This document shows positions 17,725-26,897 of a DNA stretch of 64,000 nucleotides, in pieces; the first letter of the stretch is position 1; each line of letters starts with the position of its first letter. The stretch is taken from positions 186,001-250,000 of the forward strand of contig WALW01000019.1 of NCBI GenBank assembly GCA_015522635.1, given 5' to 3'. The notes beneath the pieces are model-generated. The model saw only the letters and a program-made list of their open reading frames with translations, made no database searches and had not been told where the DNA came from. Source of the stretch: Candidatus Tiamatella incendiivivens. GTDB lineage: Archaea > Thermoproteota > Thermoprotei_A > Sulfolobales > Acidilobaceae. The position numbers and the translations under genes are program-made.

Positions 17725-18495
17725 TTATTTCCCAAGGTTTAATTGCTCAAGGATGCTCTTAAAACTGACTGCATCACCGAACATATATATGTTGTTAAAC
17801 ATTACATAGGAAGTGGTCTTATCTTTGCTTTCCATGTAACCTACTATACGGTTGAGCAGTTCCCTTAAGTCGTCCTTCGTGTATTTATACCTGTAATTCA
17901 CCTGGCGTCCACCCAAACCATGTAGCCTTATGTAAACCAGTTCACTTCTATATTCTACGGGTAGGAGACTTCTAAGCATGTCTGTCGACAAGACCAACCC
18001 CGTAGTTTTCTCAGTTATCCTAGCAAGCTCTTCTTCATAGTCTAATGTGGCTCCTCTAACCTCCCATATAGGAGTGAACCCTTTGTCTACTACGGTTGTT
18101 AGAAAATGCGATATTCCATTAACATCTACAGGTTTAAATGAACCGGGCGTCTGGAATACTAGTAACTTTGCATTAACTCCTCTTGCCGCCTTGATTACTT
18201 CTTCAAGTAACATAAAATTCTCTTCAGTAGGCTTTAGGCCACCTATCCTATCCTTATTTATCTTCATGGTTGTTTCCAGTAGTTTTGCCTTTCGAACTAG
18301 GAGCTTGTTCCAGCCATGGGTTATTAGAAACCATACTTTGACCGTAAACTCAAGGTTCGAGGCTCTTTCCTTCCATTTGAGATATTTACTAGGTTTAGGC
18401 TTATAGAACGTTTCTTGTATTTCGATGACATCTAGTTTTTCTGATATAACCTCGATTTTTCTTGGGAGACCGCATACTCCTACTCTGATATCCAT
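17725..18495 (-). CDS. DUF72 family protein
   Basis: The 256-residue protein opens with DIRVGVCGLPRK and has the family pattern VIEIQETFYKPKPSKYLKWKE and FTVKVWFLITHGW. A TIM-barrel-like series of strands follows (LLVFQTPGSF, PIWEVRG, YIRLHGLGG). DUF72 (COG1801) proteins are widespread in hyperthermophiles and have no settled activity; a nuclease-like or endonuclease-IV-like barrel has been suggested. It overlaps the upstream metallo-beta-lactamase-fold gene by 16 nt, so the two should be translated from one message. Confidence 0.88.
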   Translation of the reverse strand: MDIRVGVCGLPRKIEVISEKLDVIEIQETFYKPKPSKYLKWKERASNLEFTVKVWFLITHGWNKLLVRKAKLLETTMKINKDRIGGLKPTEENFMLLEEVIKAARGVNAKLLVFQTPGSFKPVDVNGISHFLTTVVDKGFTPIWEVRGATLDYEEELARITEKTTGLVLSTDMLRSLLPVEYRSELVYIRLHGLGGRQVNYRYKYTKDDLRELLNRIVGYMESKDKTTSYVMFNNIYMFGDAVSFKSILEQLNLGK

Positions 18496-19169
18496 AAGGG
18501 TCCCTCTTCCACTATTTGGCTAAGATATCTTCTAAACTCCTGTTTATTATAGCATTTAATGCTGGTACAATAAGTGTCCGCTTCTAAATCCTTTAGTTTA
18601 TCCACCGTTTTCATCCATTCTTCTTCATTGGAAGCCCATTTTTCATTTAACGATCCTAGCGCATCCCCTACAGTCGCAATCGTCCTTAACGGATCATATA
18701 TTATATAAGTAGTGGACCCCGGAGTATGTCCTGGAGTGTGGGAATATTCTAGTTTGACCATATCCTCTTCTAGTAAACCTTTCTCCTCCCTTAACAAGTA
18801 CCCTACAGGTGTAGGATGGAATCGAGTATTATACCTATAGGAATCAGTTAACAAGGGATCGCCTTCCTTTATGGCTTTAGAGTCTTCTTCATGGCTAACG
18901 ATTACTGCTGAATGGCTCCGGTGAAACATGTAATCCCCGCCTGCATTATTGAAGTGACAATGCGTATTGTAAACCCTATATATCCGCTTCCCAGTTAACC
19001 CCAAGAATATAATGCTATGAATAATCTGCTCATATACCCCTCTGAGACCGGTTCCTGAATCTATTAGGGATAAATGGTCTCCTTGATCAATGAGTAACGA
19101 AATCGCGTCAAATGGATAGACCATGCTAGGTTCAAGTACTCGATACACATATTTGCCTATTCTAATCAT
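18480..19169 (-). CDS. Metallo-beta-lactamase-fold protein with altered metal site
   Basis: This 229-residue protein has the MBL fold: LSLIDSGTG, then a His70-x-His72 motif, His148 in HTPGHTPGS, and Asp169 in TVGDAL. The canonical HxHxDH is changed to His-Cys-His-Phe-Asn-Asn, so the Asp and His of the second metal site are replaced by Asn74 and Asn75. It could bind one metal with changed activity or be non-catalytic. Typical relatives are glyoxalase II-like hydrolases or lactonases. It overlaps the DUF72 gene by 16 nt. Confidence 0.85.
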   Translation of the reverse strand: MIRIGKYVYRVLEPSMVYPFDAISLLIDQGDHLSLIDSGTGLRGVYEQIIHSIIFLGLTGKRIYRVYNTHCHFNNAGGDYMFHRSHSAVIVSHEEDSKAIKEGDPLLTDSYRYNTRFHPTPVGYLLREEKGLLEEDMVKLEYSHTPGHTPGSTTYIIYDPLRTIATVGDALGSLNEKWASNEEEWMKTVDKLKDLEADTYCTSIKCYNKQEFRRYLSQIVEEGPLWISE

Positions 19170-19262
19170 AATGACCGCCTGTTTCCTGAGGCTTTAAGAG
19201 TTGCCGAAGGAAGTAATACCATCAAATGATGATATAGGAAAAATTGCTAGTAATAAACACTA

Positions 19263-19676
19263 TCACATAACTCTTATAGGACGTATGAAGACCATCCGAA
19301 CTTCCGGGAGACCATTGAGTATTTCTTTGAGTTCCTCCACACTAACTTTTGCATTGGATAAGTCAACAACCATGGTACACTCAGCGATATCGCCCCTTCG
19401 TATAGTAGAGCATCGGGTTGTAATCTGATCAGTTCCTTGCCTAGCTAGTTCATCAGAAACCGATGCGAAAGCTCCTGGAACATCTTGGAACTCAACCGCT
19501 ATCTCATAAACATTTTGACCTGAACTAATTATGGGCGTCAGAATTATCTCTTTGCTATCAGAATCTCCTATTATAACAAGATACATTCCTTCATTGATAC
19601 CTAGGGTTTCACGTATCAATGCAGGAATTGTAACTCTTCCCTTAGCGTCCATTCTGACTATATCTGTTATTCTCAT
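19263..19676 (-). CDS. AbrB-type DNA-binding protein with C-terminal ACT-like domain
   Basis: Residues about 1-45 form a SpoVT/AbrB swapped-hairpin DNA-binding domain (VRMDAKGRVTIPALIRETLG). Residues about 58-135 look like an ACT domain, starting EIAVEFQDVPGAFASVSDELA, which usually binds an amino acid. The ATG at 19676 is preferred because a perfect GGAGGTG lies 7 nt upstream; an upstream ATG at 19733 would add 19 residues unlike the family. It is divergent from the isoleucyl-tRNA synthetase gene across about 170 bp, so it may control that gene in response to an amino acid. That link is inference. Confidence 0.83.
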   Translation of the reverse strand: MRITDIVRMDAKGRVTIPALIRETLGINEGMYLVIIGDSDSKEIILTPIISSGQNVYEIAVEFQDVPGAFASVSDELARQGTDQITTRCSTIRRGDIAECTMVVDLSNAKVSVEELKEILNGLPEVRMVFIRPIRVM

Positions 19677-19847
19677 AGGAACACACCTCCCTTTCCCACG
19701 TTTATTCCACGCGATTATATTAAACCGCTTCAATCCGCAATATATAGTTTCCCATCATACATTACTCAAAGCAGCTAGCTAAAATTATAATTGTCAAGCT
19801 CTTGCAGAGAACTACTTAGGAACGGTAATGCGGAAAGGTGCTTGGTT
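19677..19847. promoter_or_regulatory. Divergent promoter region between the AbrB-ACT regulator and ileS
   Basis: About 170 bp separate the two preferred start codons. The region includes an AT-rich stretch near 19710-19790 suitable for opposing TATA boxes. The ribosome-binding sites are GGAGGTG (minus strand, next to 19676) and GGTG at 19837-19840 (plus strand). No clear palindromic operator was found by eye. Confidence 0.35.
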
Positions 19848-22800
19848 TTGAGCAGAGTCAGAGGGCAACTAGAAGGGGCATATAACCCGCATAAAGTAGA
19901 AGATCACGTTCACAAGTTCTGGGAGGAAAATGGGATATACCATAAAGTAAAGGAAAAATCCTCTAAAAGCAAGAAGAAATACTACTTCCTAGACGGGCCG
20001 CCGTATCCTTCATCAAGCACATTTCACATAGGAACCGCATGGAATAAAACAATTAAAGACTCTATGATTAGATTCTTCCGGATGAAAGGATATAACGTCT
20101 GGGACCAGCCTGGTTATGACACACATGGACTTCCCATTGAAGTGAAAATAGAGAAGGAGCTGGGTCTGAAAACGAAAAAGGATATCATGAAAATAGGAAT
20201 AGACAAATTTGTTACCAAGTGTATGGAGTTCGCAAAGAAGAACGTTAATGGTTTAACAAGCGGATTCAAGGATCTCGGCGTTTTCATGGACTGGGAGAAT
20301 CCCTATCTCACTTTCAAAAATGATTACATAGAATCAGGTTGGTGGATGATTAAGAGAGCAAACGAGGAAGGTTTACTGGAGAAAGATTTGCTCGTACACC
20401 ACTGGTGTCCTCGCTGTGAGACTACTCTTGCAGATTACGAGGTATCCGAGTATAAGGAAATAGAGGATCCCTCAATTTATGTCAAATTCAAAGTTAAGGG
20501 AAGAGATAAGACATACATAGTTATCTGGACAACAACTCCCTGGACTTTGCCTGCAAACGCTTTTGTAATGGCACATCCTGAAATTGAGTATGCCGAAATC
20601 AAAGTAGAAGATGAGACTCTCATTCTATCGAAGGCAAGAGCACCTATAATCTTGAAGCAAGCTGGGGTTACGGAGTATAGGATTGCCCGAACATTTAAAG
20701 GAGTGGAATTGGAAGGTGTTGAGTATAAACATCCCCTTGAAGATGAGGTTACAGCTCAGAGGATTTTAAGAAACTATCATAAGGTAATTCTTGCACCTGA
20801 AGCAGTAACCGAACACGAGGGAACCGGGTTAGTACACTCCGCACCAGGCCACGGTGACGTTGATTTTGAGGTGGCTAGGGAGAATGATGTACCTATAATA
20901 TCACTAGTGGGGGATCAAGGCAATCTAACAGAGGGTGGAGGTAAATACGCTGGCTTGTACTTCAGAGATGCAAATAAGTACATCATAGATGACTTGAAGA
21001 AAAAGGGGGCCATCCTATACGAGACTAGAATAACCCATAAATATCCAGTATGCTGGAGATGCAAAACCCCCCTACTACTGAGAGCGACTGAACAATGGGT
21101 TATCAGAGTTTCCAGGTTAAAGGATAAGCTGATCGAGGAGGCTGAATCTATCACCTGGCAACCTGAATGGGCTAAGACCAGGTTCATCAACCTCCTGAAA
21201 AATGTTAGAGACTGGGTTATAAGCAGGCAAAGGTTCTGGGGCATACCATTACCATTATGGGTATGTAAGAAATGCGGCCACATTGAAGTCATAGGTAGTA
21301 TAGATGACGTAAAACGTCTAGGTGGTAAAGTACCCGAAAACCTTCATAGGCCTTGGATAGATAAAGTAAAACTGAAATGCCCTAAGTGTGGAGGAGAAAT
21401 GGAAAGAATAAAAGACGTTACGGATGTTTGGTTCGACAGCGGCATATCATTCTATGCAAGCCTTGGGTATCCAAGGAGCAAAAAGTTATGGGAGTCACTA
21501 AAACCTGTTGACTTCATAACTGAAGGCCACGATCAGATACGGGGCTGGTTCTTTAGCTTACTTAGAAGCGGGGTTATAACATTTGGGTCAAAACCGTACA
21601 ACAGAGTGCTTGTACACGGATTCACTCTAGACGAACACGGGTTCGAGATGCATAAGTCACTCGGCAACTATGTCGAACTAACAGAGGTAATCAATAGAAT
21701 GGGAAGGGACGTCTTCAGATGGTGGGCCATGATGACTACTACATGGGAAGACATGAAATTCTCGTGGAATGGTATGGAGAAAGTGAAACGAGACCTCTCA
21801 ATAGTCTGGAACGTCTACAATTTCGCACTGACATACATGTCCCTAGACTCTTTCGACCCTACCGAGAACACCGTTGACAATTACTATGAATACATGAAAC
21901 CAGAAGACAAGTGGATCCTATCAAGGCTCCATAAACTAATCCGTGAATACGAGGCAGCGATGTATGATATGAAACCGCATGAAGCAGCCCGAGCTATTAG
22001 AGAGTTCATAGTAGAAGACGTTAGTAGGTGGTACCTTAGACTTATCAGGAGAAGAGTATGGATCGAGGAAGATACTGTAGATAAGAGAACTGCTTACACG
22101 GTACTCTACAGTATCTTAAACAACTGGCTTGTGCTTGCCGCCCCGTTTATACCGTTTATAACAGAGAAATTATACCGGGAACTCGTGTATAAGTCAGGGG
22201 ATGGCTTCGAATCAGTTCACTTAGAAAACATTCCCTCATATGAGAGGAGGTTCATTAACGAAGAAATTGAGGAAGCTATGAACCTCGCCAAAGAAATAAT
22301 TGAGGCAGCCCTGGCAGCTAGAATGAAGGCTGGAATAAAGATTAGAAGACCTGTTAAAAAAATATTGCTCTCACCCATAGATAACAGCATTATAACAAAG
22401 TTAGAGCCGGTGAGGCAGATAGTTCTAGAGGTGGTTAATGCTAAGCGTTTTGAAGTTGTTGGCGAAGGATTTATCGAGTCGCAGATTGTGAAAAGCGTAG
22501 AGCCTAACTACAGTGCCATAGGCCCCGAGTTCAAGAAGAAGAGTAAGAAAATTGCTGCTATAATTAAAGAGAAGAGCCGTGAAATAGCTGATAGCATAGT
22601 AAACAATGGTTATTATACTGTCGAGCTGGGCGGAGGGGAAACGCGTTTAGAGCCTAGACATGTTAAAATAAAAGCTGAATATCCCACCTGGCTTAGCGTG
22701 GAGGCTTCCAAAGTAGGCCTGGTAGCAATAGACTCCAGATTAGATGAAACCGAAATACTTGAAGGGCTAGCCAGGGAGATTGTAAGAAGAGTTCAGTTTA

Positions 22801-23012
22801 TGAGGAAAGAAATGGGGTTAGGCGTAGAGGATAGCATCAAGGTTTCAGTTACAACTGATGACCCCCTAATCTCCAAGGCAATCAACGAATACCGTAACTA
22901 TTTAATGAGGGAGGTTAGAGCAATAGAAATCGCAGATAACCCTCTCAATGGGCATAGGAAGGAATGGGATATTGACGGTGTAAAGGTTACTATAGCCATA
23001 GAACAGTCATAG
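19848..23012 (+). CDS. ileS: Isoleucyl-tRNA synthetase
   Basis: About 1054 residues of class I synthetase. The HIGH motif is HIGT, within DGPPYPSSSTFHIGTAWN, followed by the PGYDTHGLPIEVKIEKELGL stretch typical of IleRS. The editing (CP1) domain contains TTTPWTLPAN and a GTGLVHSAPGHG loop. The KMSKS position reads EMHKS, an altered form. A zinc-type CxxC pair occurs before the catalytic half ends (CPKCGGE). The TTG at 19848 has GGTG 7 nt upstream and is preferred to the earlier TTG at 19791, because family members start near the EGAYNPHKVE motif. A Cas4-like gene follows after 6 nt. Confidence 0.95.
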   Translation: MSRVRGQLEGAYNPHKVEDHVHKFWEENGIYHKVKEKSSKSKKKYYFLDGPPYPSSSTFHIGTAWNKTIKDSMIRFFRMKGYNVWDQPGYDTHGLPIEVKIEKELGLKTKKDIMKIGIDKFVTKCMEFAKKNVNGLTSGFKDLGVFMDWENPYLTFKNDYIESGWWMIKRANEEGLLEKDLLVHHWCPRCETTLADYEVSEYKEIEDPSIYVKFKVKGRDKTYIVIWTTTPWTLPANAFVMAHPEIEYAEIKVEDETLILSKARAPIILKQAGVTEYRIARTFKGVELEGVEYKHPLEDEVTAQRILRNYHKVILAPEAVTEHEGTGLVHSAPGHGDVDFEVARENDVPIISLVGDQGNLTEGGGKYAGLYFRDANKYIIDDLKKKGAILYETRITHKYPVCWRCKTPLLLRATEQWVIRVSRLKDKLIEEAESITWQPEWAKTRFINLLKNVRDWVISRQRFWGIPLPLWVCKKCGHIEVIGSIDDVKRLGGKVPENLHRPWIDKVKLKCPKCGGEMERIKDVTDVWFDSGISFYASLGYPRSKKLWESLKPVDFITEGHDQIRGWFFSLLRSGVITFGSKPYNRVLVHGFTLDEHGFEMHKSLGNYVELTEVINRMGRDVFRWWAMMTTTWEDMKFSWNGMEKVKRDLSIVWNVYNFALTYMSLDSFDPTENTVDNYYEYMKPEDKWILSRLHKLIREYEAAMYDMKPHEAARAIREFIVEDVSRWYLRLIRRRVWIEEDTVDKRTAYTVLYSILNNWLVLAAPFIPFITEKLYRELVYKSGDGFESVHLENIPSYERRFINEEIEEAMNLAKEIIEAALAARMKAGIKIRRPVKKILLSPIDNSIITKLEPVRQIVLEVVNAKRFEVVGEGFIESQIVKSVEPNYSAIGPEFKKKSKKIAAIIKEKSREIADSIVNNGYYTVELGGGETRLEPRHVKIKAEYPTWLSVEASKVGLVAIDSRLDETEILEGLAREIVRRVQFMRKEMGLGVEDSIKVSVTTDDPLISKAINEYRNYLMREVRAIEIADNPLNGHRKEWDIDGVKVTIAIEQS

Positions 23013-23018
23013 TGAAGG

Positions 23019-23654
23019 ATGCTACCTATGGAGAAAGAGAAAATAGCATTCACTCCCACGGAGATTAAAACATACTTTTACTGCCCTCGACTGTACTTTT
23101 TCGAGTTATATATCAAGGAGAAACCTTCTATTAAACGCAGGATTAGAATAGCTTTAGGTTCTCTCTATCACATTCTGAAGAAATATATCAGTATTCTCAG
23201 AGGTAGGGAAGCTGAAAAGACTATCTCCGTAGAGCTAGGGAACTACGTTTTAACAGGGCGAATGGATGCTTTAGAGATTCGTGAACAGGAAGTAATCATC
23301 CATGAATATAAGAGTGGAAAAGGCCCCCGCGAAGGAGCTTGGCTATCCGACTATATGCAAGCCTTAACATATGCTTTTATCAATATAAGAAAAGGCAGTA
23401 ACAATGTTAGAATAGAACTACATTACAGAGCTAAAACCGTTAACTTCACCGTTGACTCTGAGTCGGTAGAATTATTGCTGAAAGCCCTTAGTGATATGTA
23501 CTTAGTGAAGAAATATGGCGTTTTTCCCGATCCCAATCCTACTCCTCGCAAATGCTCAAAGTGCCCTTATAGGAAGACATGTGAAAAGTTGTCAGAAGAC
23601 GATGCCTTGGGTTCCTGGGTCAAGGAGATTAGCCCTGTTCATAAACTCAAGTAA
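23019..23654 (+). CDS. Cas4/Dna2-like PD-(D/E)XK nuclease, not in a CRISPR locus
   Basis: The 211-residue protein has all Cas4 landmarks: Cys22 (YFYCPR), His51, Asp83 (GRMDA), Glu96 and Lys98 (EYKSGK), Gln114 (QALTYA) and a C-terminal Cys179/Cys182/Cys188 group that would complete a 4Fe-4S cluster with Cys22. Cas4 enzymes are Fe-S exonucleases that process DNA ends. No cas genes or repeat arrays are nearby, so this is a solo member, probably in DNA repair. It is 6 nt downstream of ileS and likely co-transcribed with it. Confidence 0.85.
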   Translation: MLPMEKEKIAFTPTEIKTYFYCPRLYFFELYIKEKPSIKRRIRIALGSLYHILKKYISILRGREAEKTISVELGNYVLTGRMDALEIREQEVIIHEYKSGKGPREGAWLSDYMQALTYAFINIRKGSNNVRIELHYRAKTVNFTVDSESVELLLKALSDMYLVKKYGVFPDPNPTPRKCSKCPYRKTCEKLSEDDALGSWVKEISPVHKLK

Positions 23655-23731
23655 AGTAGTTTAATATTATAGCCTCCGGTTTTTAGATAAACTCTGATAA
23701 TATAATTAAAGACATAGGAGATGAACGCTGT

Positions 23732-24661
23732 ATGGAAGATATTCTTGAAAGGAAGGTTGCCGAACTTTATGGAAGCATAATAAAACAGAGGACTCCTATT
23801 AGAAATCCTCATCTAGCATTGGAGGTCTTGGAGAAGGAATATAAGCTTGTGGTAGATGAGAGAATAGTTACACTTACATTTGCCGCTTTCTATAATGGGC
23901 GGCCTGTGCTTTTTGAGGGCCCCCCAGGTACTGGTAAAACTGAAATAGGGTATGCATTACTTGAACTGTGGTCTGGAAAGCAGCCCTTCATTCTCCCATG
24001 TAGCGAAAACTATGATGAATATAGGGTTATAGGCGATTTCCATCCATTAATGGCTATGAAACTAGGCTTTAACGAGGAATCCTTCACACCCCGTCCTTTA
24101 TTATCAGCATTACTGCTTGATACTGGAATCCTTATTGACGAGGTTAGACGGAGTAGCGAGGAGTTCCAAAATATGGTTTTAGATATTATTGATAAAAGAA
24201 GGATAATAATACCGGAATTGAAAAGATATTATAAAGCAAATGAATTAGGGTTCCAAGTAATTTTTACAAGCAACCCTGAGGATATTGGCCAGAACGAGCT
24301 AAGTGATGCTTTTCTAAGAAGGGTTATTAGATTGGAGTTCGATTACCCTCCATCCAACATTGAGGAAAGGATCATGGAGTTGCGGGCACTAAGTAAGCCT
24401 ATTCTAGGAGGAGATGTCCTATCGTTCATGTCTGAAGTGATAGAGATGCTTAGAAAGTCCCCAGCACTATATAAACCTGGGACTTCAGATCTTGTCGAAT
24501 GGGGGAGGCTCTCACAGATAATTGCCCAGCTTTACGAGAGAGAGAAAGTTACAATAGAGGATGCTATTGAGGCTGCCTATGCTGTTTTACTCAAAAGATT
24601 AGAGGATAATGAACTTGTTGAAAAGACTCTGAGAGATGCGGGGAGCCATATTGACCTCTGA
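23732..24661 (+). CDS. MoxR-family AAA+ ATPase
   Basis: This 309-residue ATPase has Walker A GPPGTGKT (63-70), a Walker B ending IDEV (135-138), a TSNPEDIG sensor loop and the C-terminal lid expected for MoxR. MoxR ATPases act as chaperones that remodel or insert cofactors into client complexes, usually with a VWA partner encoded next door. The next gene overlaps it by 26 nt and is such a VWA protein. No metalloenzyme client gene is adjacent, so the target is unknown. Confidence 0.88.
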   Translation: MEDILERKVAELYGSIIKQRTPIRNPHLALEVLEKEYKLVVDERIVTLTFAAFYNGRPVLFEGPPGTGKTEIGYALLELWSGKQPFILPCSENYDEYRVIGDFHPLMAMKLGFNEESFTPRPLLSALLLDTGILIDEVRRSSEEFQNMVLDIIDKRRIIIPELKRYYKANELGFQVIFTSNPEDIGQNELSDAFLRRVIRLEFDYPPSNIEERIMELRALSKPILGGDVLSFMSEVIEMLRKSPALYKPGTSDLVEWGRLSQIIAQLYEREKVTIEDAIEAAYAVLLKRLEDNELVEKTLRDAGSHIDL

Positions 24662-26378
24662 TACCTGGAAATATATAGATACTAGTAGAGTAAGTCCTAG
24701 AGAAGCTATAATTTTCTCTAGATTAATAGAGACATATGCTGTTTTGCAGGATTTAGAAGGGAAAGTTAGGGAGAGAGATTTAAATCTAATATGCGAATCT
24801 ATTGGCATATGTACTGGAACGCCTAGAGAACCCGAGAAGCTTAATGATCCTGAAGCACTGATTGAACAAGGCCTCTCGATACTGGGACTACGTTATGGTG
24901 ATTGCTTCAGGAGGAGAGATGTCTATAGATCTCCTGATCCTAGGAAATCTGTTTCACTTTTCGTGCTTCTAAAACGTCTTGGTGTAATCCGAGAAACTAG
25001 GTCTGGATTGCACAGAGTTTTAGATAAAAGAGAAATCCAAAGGTTGGTTAAACAATTCCGAAGAAATAATCGGTCTTTGAATAAGATAGTTGGAGAATCA
25101 CAAGTTGGATGGAGTAGAGATGATCTTTTAATGGAGGCAGAAATTAAGAGTGATCTTAGTACCTATTTATCATACATGGATAATAAGAAGCTCCTAGATG
25201 TTTTGTCTGCAAGAATTAGGAAGAGAGACTGGAAGACAACTAGTAAAATAATTAAGGAATTAAATTCGAGAATAAATAAATTGAGCAGTAGAGAAATTTC
25301 GAGACTAGCACATGAAGTAGAAAACAATCCTAGAATAGCTGATAATAAACTGCTTGAAAACTTGCTGAAAAGAAAACCATCACTTACAAACAAATTAATA
25401 AGAAACCGTGAAAAAGCCAAGGCTATTGGGAATCAAATGCAAGGAACAGAGTTGGCAGCCGGTTATACAAGAAACATGGGGGGATCACCATCCTTTTCGA
25501 CGTATCTTCGAAGATATCTTGAAACTGGCAACCTAGGATATTTAGATATGGCCTTATCGTCTGTTCGAGAAGATAATAACTATCCACTATATGACAGACT
25601 AGTCAAGTATATTGAGACGGGGGAAGACAGTGAACCTATAAAAGTACTTAGCCTAGCATACAGCTTGCTCTACCCAGAGACAGATGTTATTGCAAGTATT
25701 ATTTCTAGTAAAAGCGTTAAGCGGAGGCTACTTCATTTTCTGCAGGATAGAATACTTGTAGAGGCAAAGGCTGGTAGAAAGAAAACGTCAAAGAAAACCT
25801 ATACAGACTCGGGTAATAGCGGGCGCCTTGATGTGAGGAGAAGCTCATTCCGTTTAGCTAGATTCCATAATAAGCCACTCCTCTACAGAAGAAATGTTAG
25901 AAAGCATGGTGCTATTCTTGTCGTAGATACTAGTGGGAGTCTTTCACAGTTTTCAGGAGAGGTTATACTTTACTCATCACTATTTTCAAAATTAATTGAA
26001 ACCCTCGTAGTATTCTCCGATAAATCCCAGGTATTCAAGTGTAGGAAGAAATGCAGAATTGACTCTATACTAGATAAACTGGCCTTTGGTGGCAATACAA
26101 ACCTGGTCAACGCCCTGGAAACAGCGTTCGGTTTATCCAGGTACTATAGAAAAATCATAGTCATTAGTGACCTCAAACACAACGTTAGTGATAAAGGGTT
26201 ACTTGTGAAGAGAGTAGGAGAAATACTGGCAAGGCAAAGGAAAATTGTTTTTCTTCTAGTAGGGGATTACGATAAGAGAACTTCAGCGATTTTAGCAGAT
26301 ACCGGTGCTAAATTAATCTTTCCAGGAGACGTTAGGAGGCTTAAGAGAATTCTTTATAGAGAGCTCCTATCCCATTGA
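24636..26378 (+). CDS. VWA domain protein paired with MoxR (CoxE/YehP-like)
   Basis: The 580-residue protein has a long basic, helical N-terminal part (about 1-410) and a C-terminal VWA domain. The MIDAS motif Asp-Thr-Ser-Gly-Ser lies near residues 430-434, with the later GGNTN and VISDLKHN positions. Overlap with the MoxR gene indicates translational coupling. The pair resembles MoxR/CoxE modules that activate or insert metal cofactors, or act as disaggregating chaperones. The start could be the ATG at 24636 or the TTG at 24651 behind a GGGGAG motif. Confidence 0.83.
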   Translation: MRGAILTSDTWKYIDTSRVSPREAIIFSRLIETYAVLQDLEGKVRERDLNLICESIGICTGTPREPEKLNDPEALIEQGLSILGLRYGDCFRRRDVYRSPDPRKSVSLFVLLKRLGVIRETRSGLHRVLDKREIQRLVKQFRRNNRSLNKIVGESQVGWSRDDLLMEAEIKSDLSTYLSYMDNKKLLDVLSARIRKRDWKTTSKIIKELNSRINKLSSREISRLAHEVENNPRIADNKLLENLLKRKPSLTNKLIRNREKAKAIGNQMQGTELAAGYTRNMGGSPSFSTYLRRYLETGNLGYLDMALSSVREDNNYPLYDRLVKYIETGEDSEPIKVLSLAYSLLYPETDVIASIISSKSVKRRLLHFLQDRILVEAKAGRKKTSKKTYTDSGNSGRLDVRRSSFRLARFHNKPLLYRRNVRKHGAILVVDTSGSLSQFSGEVILYSSLFSKLIETLVVFSDKSQVFKCRKKCRIDSILDKLAFGGNTNLVNALETAFGLSRYYRKIIVISDLKHNVSDKGLLVKRVGEILARQRKIVFLLVGDYDKRTSAILADTGAKLIFPGDVRRLKRILYRELLSH

Positions 26379-26457
26379 TCTAAGGGATTAACAATTTTAA
26401 AGGGATCTACTTATATTTGGTGTTAGAGCAGTGGTTGGATATAAGGGTGTGGAATAA

Positions 26458-26886
26458 TTGAGCATGCAGGAAATACCGGCTGAATGGAAGAAATTCGCCT
26501 ACAGGGGGAAGTCGCTAGAAGAACTCTTTAACATGTCTATGGACGAGTTCGTTAAGATGCTGCCCTCGAGGCAACGCAGAAGCCTCCGCAGAGGTTTCAC
26601 TCAGGCTCAGATCAAGCTTCTTCTAAAGGTCAGGAAAGCTAGGCAAAAAATTGCTCAAGGCAAGAAGGTTGTGGTAAAAACCCATGTAAGGGATATGATC
26701 ATTCTACCGGAAATGATTGGAGTAACAATCGCCGTATATAATGGCAAGGAGTATGTGCCCATTAGAATTATACCCGAAATGGTTGGCCATTATCTAGGAG
26801 AGTTTAGCCCGTCAACTAAGATCGTCCAGCACGGAGAACCAGGGTTGAAAGCTACGAGGTCAAGTCTACACATAGCCCAAAAGTGA
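26458..26886 (+). CDS. rps19: Ribosomal protein uS19
   Basis: This 142-residue protein contains the uS19 signatures: RSLRRGF near the N-terminus and a C-terminal [14 protein letters not shown] region. It binds the 30S head. It is the first gene of a long ribosomal operon. The usual preceding genes (uL3, uL4, uL23, uL2) are absent; the MoxR/VWA pair sits there instead. A TATA-like ACTTATATTT lies about 45 nt upstream, and the TTG start has GGGTG before it. Confidence 0.95.
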   Translation: MSMQEIPAEWKKFAYRGKSLEELFNMSMDEFVKMLPSRQRRSLRRGFTQAQIKLLLKVRKARQKIAQGKKVVVKTHVRDMIILPEMIGVTIAVYNGKEYVPIRIIPEMVGHYLGEFSPSTKIVQHGEPGLKATRSSLHIAQK

Positions 26887-26897
26887 GGTGGATATAG

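Noticed and set aside
23019-23654. A CRISPR-Cas locus implied by the Cas4-like gene
   Set aside because: No other cas gene and no repeat-spacer array were found on either side.
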